Assembly (NCBI RefSeq): GCF_030816855.1
Contig: NZ_JAUSYK010000001.1
Coordinates: 1,922,001 to 1,986,000, forward strand
DNA length: 64,000 nucleotides
Source of the DNA: Arthrobacter sp. B3I4
Lineage (GTDB): Bacteria > Actinomycetota > Actinomycetes > Actinomycetales > Micrococcaceae
Direction of reading: 5' to 3'
The notes below the pieces were generated by a model, which had not been told where the DNA came from, searched no databases, and saw nothing but the letters and a program-made list of their open reading frames with translations. How positions within the stretch are numbered: the stretch's first letter is position 1; each line of letters starts with the position of its first letter. Shown piece by piece: positions 60,135 through 64,000 of this stretch. The translations under genes and the position numbers were made by a program.

Positions 60135-60935
60135 ATGACTTTCGACCCGTCGTCCTACGTTTTCACCCAGCCGTCAGCGCCCACCGCCATCCGCGCCTCC
60201 ACGGTGCTTCCGGCGCGCCGCGAAAATGTGGAACTCCGGACCGAGGACGGGCACAGGCTGGTCGGCGAGCTGGCACTGCCGGAGTCCGGGGAGATCTCGG
60301 CCACGCTGATTACACTGCATCCGCTGCCGACGCACGGCGGCTTCATGGACTCCCATGTTTTCCGCAAGGCTTCCTACCGGCTGCCCGCCCTCGCCGGCAT
60401 GGCGGTGCTGCGCTTCAACACCCGGGGGACATCCTCGCCGCGCGGAACGAGCCAGGGCTCCTTTGAAGAGGGCATCGGCGAGCGGCTGGACGTGGAGGCA
60501 GCCGTACGGTTCGCCGTCGAGCGCGGCCTGCCCAACCGCTGGCTGGTCGGCTGGTCGTTCGGCACGGAGCTGGCGCTGATGTACGGGGCCACCGAGCCGG
60601 TCGCCTCCGAGGTGGAGGGCGCCATCCTGCTCTCGCCGCCGCTGCACCGCGCCACGGACGTGCACCTCAAGGAGTGGGCCGCCGCCGGCAAGCCGCTGAA
60701 GGTCCTCGTCCCCGAGCACGATGACTACCTGCAGCCGGAAGCCGCCGCCGAGCGCTTCCGCCTGGTGCCGCAGGCCGACGTCGTCGGTGTTGACGGTGCC
60801 AAGCACCTCTGGGTCGGTGAGAAGTACGCCGGGCGCGTGCTCAACGAGATCGTGGCGGAGGTCCTCCCGGGCGGCAGTGCGGCTGCGGCGCTGCCGGAAG
60901 AGTGGGACGGTCCGGTCGCGAGCGCGCACTCCTGA
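60135..60935 (+). CDS. Alpha/beta hydrolase
   Basis: 266-residue alpha/beta hydrolase of the small-esterase or dienelactone-hydrolase-like group, no signal peptide. The nucleophile elbow reads GWSFGTELAL (about residues 135-144); the acidic residue lies in VPEHDDYLQPE and the histidine in DGAKHLWVGEK. The N-terminal HPLPTHGGFMDSHVF is typical of uncharacterised bacterial hydrolases, so the substrate is unknown. ATG 60135 follows TAAGCT (60122-60127) by eight bases and GGAGGG by one, so it is near-leaderless. A symmetrical hairpin follows its stop. Confidence 0.8.
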   Translation: MTFDPSSYVFTQPSAPTAIRASTVLPARRENVELRTEDGHRLVGELALPESGEISATLITLHPLPTHGGFMDSHVFRKASYRLPALAGMAVLRFNTRGTSSPRGTSQGSFEEGIGERLDVEAAVRFAVERGLPNRWLVGWSFGTELALMYGATEPVASEVEGAILLSPPLHRATDVHLKEWAAAGKPLKVLVPEHDDYLQPEAAAERFRLVPQADVVGVDGAKHLWVGEKYAGRVLNEIVAEVLPGGSAAAALPEEWDGPVASAHS

Positions 60936-60949
60936 ACGCTACATAAGCG

Positions 60950-60983
60950 GACAGCCGCTACGTGGATCCACGCAGCGGCTGTC
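60950..60983. terminator. Symmetrical hairpin between convergent genes
   Basis: GACAGCCGCT...AGCGGCTGTC with inner CGTGG/CCACG, interrupted by one mismatch pair. It lies between the hydrolase (+) and the AI-2E-type transporter (-). There is no T-tract, so it may work as a bidirectional terminator with moderate strength. Confidence 0.6.
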
Positions 60984-61005
60984 AGAAATCGGTGCGGAAA
61001 GCGGC

Positions 61006-62328
61006 CTAGTGCTTGTCCTGCCGCAGGATGAAAATTTCCTTGACCAGCAGCATGACCGCCGCGGCCGTCGGGATGGCGATGAGGGCGCCGAGCACTCCGA
61101 GCAGGCTGCCTCCGGCGATGACCGAGATGACGGCGACGGCGCCGGGCACCGCGACGGCCTTCTGCATGATGCGCGGCGAGATGAAGTAGGCCTCGAACTG
61201 CAGGTAGGCGAAGTAGCAGATGGCAAAGACCAGGGCCGTCTGCCAGCCGGCGGTGAGAGAGATCAGGGTTACCAGGATGCCGGCGATCATGCCGCCGACC
61301 AGCGGGATGAAGGCGAGCAGGGCAACGACGAACGCCAGGGAGACGGCGAACGGGACTCCCGCGATCGACATCACGATGAAGGCATAGGTCGCGTTGAGCA
61401 GCGCGACGCAGACCTGGCCGATGACGTAGTTGCCCACCGACGAGGTGATCTCCTCGGACAGTGCTTCGACGCGGGCACGGCGCGACCGTGGCGCCAGGCG
61501 GTAGCCCCATTTCTTCATCGAGGGCATGGCGGAGAGGAAATACAGGCTCAGGACAAGCACAATCAGGGCGCCGAACAGGCCGTTGAACACGGTGGTGCCA
61601 AAGCCGACGACGCCGCCGAAGATGCCGCCCATGGCCTCGGGGTTGTTGACGAACTTCTCGAGTTCCTGGCTGATCCGGTCCCGCACGCCGAACTGGCTGT
61701 CCAGGGAGCGGAAGAAGTCGGAGTCGATGAAGTCCTGGATCCAGCGCGGTGCCTCCTGCACGATCTGCGTCACCTGCGCCACGATGGTGGGGATCACGGT
61801 GGCAAAGAACCCGGTGACGGCCAGGGCCAGGGTGGCGACGGACACCAGGATTCCGGCGGGCCGGGGCACCTTCTTGCCTTCGAGCCAGCGCACCACCGGG
61901 TCCAGGCCGAGGGCGATGAAGAGGGCCGTCACGATCCAGAGCAGCAACTGGGTTGTGTTCGAGCCGATCCAGTAGACCAGCAGCGCGGCGCCGACTCCCA
62001 CCGTGCCCATGAAGCCGACATACAGCGGGTGCTGGGCGGACATCCGAGGCCCCGGCCGGCCGAAGGGGGCGTCGTCCTCATCGTCCGGGCCTGCCTGGAG
62101 TTCCACCTCGGGCTGGGCCGGCAGTTCCGGCGGCATCTCGAAGCGCAGCCGGGGCTGCGCGCCGGGCAGCGGTTGGCGCAGGCGCCGTGCCATCGACACC
62201 AGGAAGCCGGCGGCCGCGGCACGCGGAGTGTGCTGCTGCGGGGCCGCTTCAAGCGGGCCGCGTGACTGGCTGCCGGATTCTTGAGTGGCCGCGTGTCCTG
62301 AGGAGGACGAATCCGTGGGTTCAGTCAC
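61006..62328 (-). CDS. AI-2E family transporter-like membrane protein
   Basis: 440-residue membrane protein. After a disordered Ser/Gly/Gln-rich N-terminus (about residues 1-110) come about eight transmembrane helices; the conserved central region (AQVTQIVQEAPRWIQDFIDS, then a LPG-like loop) and PSMKKWGYRLAPRSRRARVEAL match the AI-2E/PerM (UPF0118) family. Members are often annotated as AI-2 exporters, but many transport ions or other solutes, and no LuxS-type partner is nearby. GTG 62328 is chosen over TTG 62469, whose extra 47 residues are not conserved-looking. A divergent gene starts at 62529. Confidence 0.84.
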   Translation of the reverse strand: MTEPTDSSSSGHAATQESGSQSRGPLEAAPQQHTPRAAAAGFLVSMARRLRQPLPGAQPRLRFEMPPELPAQPEVELQAGPDDEDDAPFGRPGPRMSAQHPLYVGFMGTVGVGAALLVYWIGSNTTQLLLWIVTALFIALGLDPVVRWLEGKKVPRPAGILVSVATLALAVTGFFATVIPTIVAQVTQIVQEAPRWIQDFIDSDFFRSLDSQFGVRDRISQELEKFVNNPEAMGGIFGGVVGFGTTVFNGLFGALIVLVLSLYFLSAMPSMKKWGYRLAPRSRRARVEALSEEITSSVGNYVIGQVCVALLNATYAFIVMSIAGVPFAVSLAFVVALLAFIPLVGGMIAGILVTLISLTAGWQTALVFAICYFAYLQFEAYFISPRIMQKAVAVPGAVAVISVIAGGSLLGVLGALIAIPTAAAVMLLVKEIFILRQDKH

Positions 62329-62462
62329 TGCGTCGAATGCCTTTTTTCTCTGGTTTTCCCCCGAAAACCCGCGGTCGCGGGCCGGTGTGACGATCACCGC
62401 AAACACTATCAGCAGCCCTGCTACCGGGCCGATCGGGGCAGCCGCAACCCGCCGGACGGGGG

Positions 62463-62516
62463 TTGACAAGGCGCCCGATCTGACTCACAGGTAACAAAAC
62501 CGTTACCCTTTAAGCT
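62463..62516 (+). promoter_or_regulatory. Candidate promoter with GGTAAC palindrome upstream of 62529
   Basis: GGTAAC (62490-62495) and GTTACC (62502-62507) form a perfect 6-bp inverted repeat with a six-base gap. TAAGCT (62511-62516) begins four bases downstream and would start transcription near 62523, just before ATG 62529. A TTGACA at 62463-62468 is too far to be its -35 box. The palindrome is a possible operator for this divergent region. Confidence 0.5.
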
Positions 62517-62528
62517 ACGTGTCCGCTG

Positions 62529-64000
62529 ATGATAGGTAATATTTTGCGTTTCAAGACTGCAGTTGCGCTAGTGCTGCTCGGCCTCCTGACACTGCTGGCA
62601 GGTATTGGCCAGAAGACCTTCTGGGCTCCGCCGGAGACCGTGACCGCTGTCGCGCCCGGCGGCGGGACGGCCGCCCCCCTGACCGTCTTCGACCAGAAGC
62701 TTCGCACCCTGCATGGCGGCACGGTGAAGATCAAGGTCAAGGGCGAGGGCAGCTTCCTGCTGGCTGCCGGACGGCCGGACGACGTCGACGCCTGGGTCGG
62801 CAAGACAGCCCACAACACCGTTTCCGGTGTCTCGGAGGACCGCAAGGCACTTCAGCTTGACCACACCGACGGCGAAGCAACCGCTCCCTCGCCCGCGGGC
62901 TCTGACCTCTGGGTGACCACGGAGAACGCCAACGGGGAACTGAACTACTCCTGGAACCCGCCGGCTGACGGCGACTGGTCGCTGCTGCTGGCCTCCGACG
63001 GCACCAAGGCCGCCCCCTCGCAGGTCTCAATGACTTTCCCCAACGACACGTCCACCCCGTGGGCCATCCCGCTGATGGTGCTCGGAGCGCTGCTGATCCT
63101 GGCCGGCGCGGCCCTGGCCCTGCTCAAGCCCAGGAAGCGCAAGACCGGCGGCGACGACGCGGCAGGCACCGGTGGAACGCCGAAGGGCAGCCCGTTCGCC
63201 CGCCGCGCCCGCGACCAGGCGGCCAACCGGGCGCACGAGCGCAATGCCGGTGCCGGCACCGCCCTTGCTCCGAAGGGGAGCACGGCTGCCGGCAGCGTCG
63301 AAAGCAGGGTCGCCCCGTCGGCCCTCCGCCGTGGAACCGGCGCCGCCGTGGCGCTGCTGACCGCCGCCGCCGTCGCCGGAACCGGTGTTGCGGCGCAGGC
63401 CAGCCAGTCGCCGTCTCCGTCTCCTTCGCAGTCCGGGTCTTCGGCCCCGGCCGCGGACAAGGCAGCGGCCGCTCCGGTCCTGCTGGATGCCCAGTTCCGC
63501 CGCATCCTGGAACAGGTCGCCAGTGCTGTCGACGCCGGCGACGCGGCCAAGGACGCCGCCAAGCTGGCGCCGCGGGTGGGAGCGACCGAACTCGAGGTTC
63601 GCACGCAGAACTACAAGATCCGCTCGAAGGTGGGCAGCTATGAGCCCCGGATGCCGGTCCGTGCCACCAAGCTGCTGACCACCGTCGTCAGCAACGAGCG
63701 CGAGTGGCCGCGCTCCGTCATGGCCGTCACGCAGGGGGAAGGCAACGTCGTCCCGCAGCTGCTGACCCTCGTGCAGGCCTCGCCGCGGGAGAACTACAAG
63801 CTGGTCGGCGCGACACCGCTGCAGCCCGGCACCACCTTCCCCGGAATCACCCGGGGCGGTACCGAAACCCTGGCCGCCTCGGACAAGTCGGGGCTGTTGT
63901 ACAGCGGTGAGGAAGCACTGGCAGGACTGGGCGACCGCCTGACCAAGTCAGACTCCGCCTTCAAGGACAAGCTCGCGGAGGGCCAGTCCTCGCCGTACAT
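62529..64000 (+). CDS. Unknown multi-domain membrane protein, 3-prime truncated by the window edge
   Basis: At least 490 codons, open to the end of the window. ATG 62529 opens a signal-anchor-like helix (VALVLLGLLTLLAGIG), then an extracytoplasmic segment of about 150 residues (LRTLHGGTVKIKVKGEGSFL, WVGKTAHNTVSGVSED), a second helix (PWAIPLMVLGALLILAGAAL), a charged Arg/Gly/Ala-rich linker, a third helix (VALLTAAAVAGTG), a Ser/Pro spacer and a further extracytoplasmic domain (ILEQVASAVDAGDAAKDAAK, RATKLLTTVVSNEREWPRS). I do not recognise the family; similar architectures are annotated only as hypothetical. Divergent from the AI-2E-type gene, with a possible operator upstream. Confidence 0.75.
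   Translation, partial: MIGNILRFKTAVALVLLGLLTLLAGIGQKTFWAPPETVTAVAPGGGTAAPLTVFDQKLRTLHGGTVKIKVKGEGSFLLAAGRPDDVDAWVGKTAHNTVSGVSEDRKALQLDHTDGEATAPSPAGSDLWVTTENANGELNYSWNPPADGDWSLLLASDGTKAAPSQVSMTFPNDTSTPWAIPLMVLGALLILAGAALALLKPRKRKTGGDDAAGTGGTPKGSPFARRARDQAANRAHERNAGAGTALAPKGSTAAGSVESRVAPSALRRGTGAAVALLTAAAVAGTGVAAQASQSPSPSPSQSGSSAPAADKAAAAPVLLDAQFRRILEQVASAVDAGDAAKDAAKLAPRVGATELEVRTQNYKIRSKVGSYEPRMPVRATKLLTTVVSNEREWPRSVMAVTQGEGNVVPQLLTLVQASPRENYKLVGATPLQPGTTFPGITRGGTETLAASDKSGLLYSGEEALAGLGDRLTKSDSAFKDKLAEGQSSPY

Noticed and set aside
60721..62265. Plus-strand frame opposite the AI-2E-type transporter
   Set aside because: Acidic, Asp/Gly/Gln-rich translation typical of the complement of a hydrophobic gene; no start context.
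62463..62516. TTGACA at 62463 paired with TAAGCT at 62511 as one promoter
   Set aside because: The gap is 42 bases, far beyond the 16-18 needed.

Overview
The window is 64 kb of high-GC actinobacterial chromosome. Gene content and order point to Micrococcaceae, most likely Arthrobacter or Pseudarthrobacter: argS-lysA-hom-thrC-thrB, then rho-prfA-prmC-sua5, a wecA-type transferase, atpI to atpC, DUF2550 and nucS, plus a GuaB1-type GMP reductase, an RGD/N-rich Rho and a DUF222-HNH gene. Many genes start with GTG or TTG, and a good number look leaderless, with a TANNNT -10 box ending seven bases before the start codon. I see no prophage, insertion sequence, CRISPR array or plasmid function. Assignments come from reading translations and motifs; no database search was run.

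Layout. 0-16 kb: guaB1; a structured leader before two CNNM/CorC-type membrane genes; a zinc ABC transporter operon behind a Zur-like palindrome; a lipoprotein; a Fur/Zur regulator; an MBL-fold hydrolase; a divergent cysteine desulfhydrase/sulfurtransferase pair; a DUF222-HNH gene; an ECF sigma gene with a CU044_5270 partner; an alcohol dehydrogenase and a HIT protein. 16-26 kb: HrpA helicase (minus), two SDR genes, a GlxA-type regulator, an emfourin/protealysin-like pair, a CDF transporter and tRNA-Arg(CCG). 26-46 kb: a STAS-like gene overlapping a GGDEF-EAL gene, a methyltransferase, the arginyl-tRNA/lysine/threonine operon, rho, prfA, prmC, sua5, then a surface-glycan block (two GT2 enzymes, a CapD-type dehydratase and a WecA-type initiating transferase). 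46-54 kb: the complete F1Fo ATP synthase operon. 54-64 kb: DUF2550, an esterase coupled to an MprF-like aminoacyl-phosphatidylglycerol synthase, cspA, nucS, small unknown genes, an AI-2E-type transporter and the start of an unknown membrane protein.

How the parts fit. The zinc genes form one uptake and control unit. lysA-hom-thrC-thrB covers the last step of lysine synthesis plus threonine synthesis from aspartate semialdehyde. The glycan block supplies lipid-linked polysaccharide precursors. The esterase/MprF pair probably sets and removes aminoacylation of membrane phosphatidylglycerol. M4 protease and emfourin form an enzyme/inhibitor pair.

Three genes (the zinc-binding lipoprotein, the ECF sigma factor and hrpA) are each broken by one extra base in or next to a short homopolymer. 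That pattern suggests base-calling insertions more than true mutation. The least explained elements are the leader at 1617-1871, the degenerate-rhomboid MprF fusion at 55742-58231, an SDR lacking its catalytic Tyr and Lys, and the strong hairpin between atpA and atpG.
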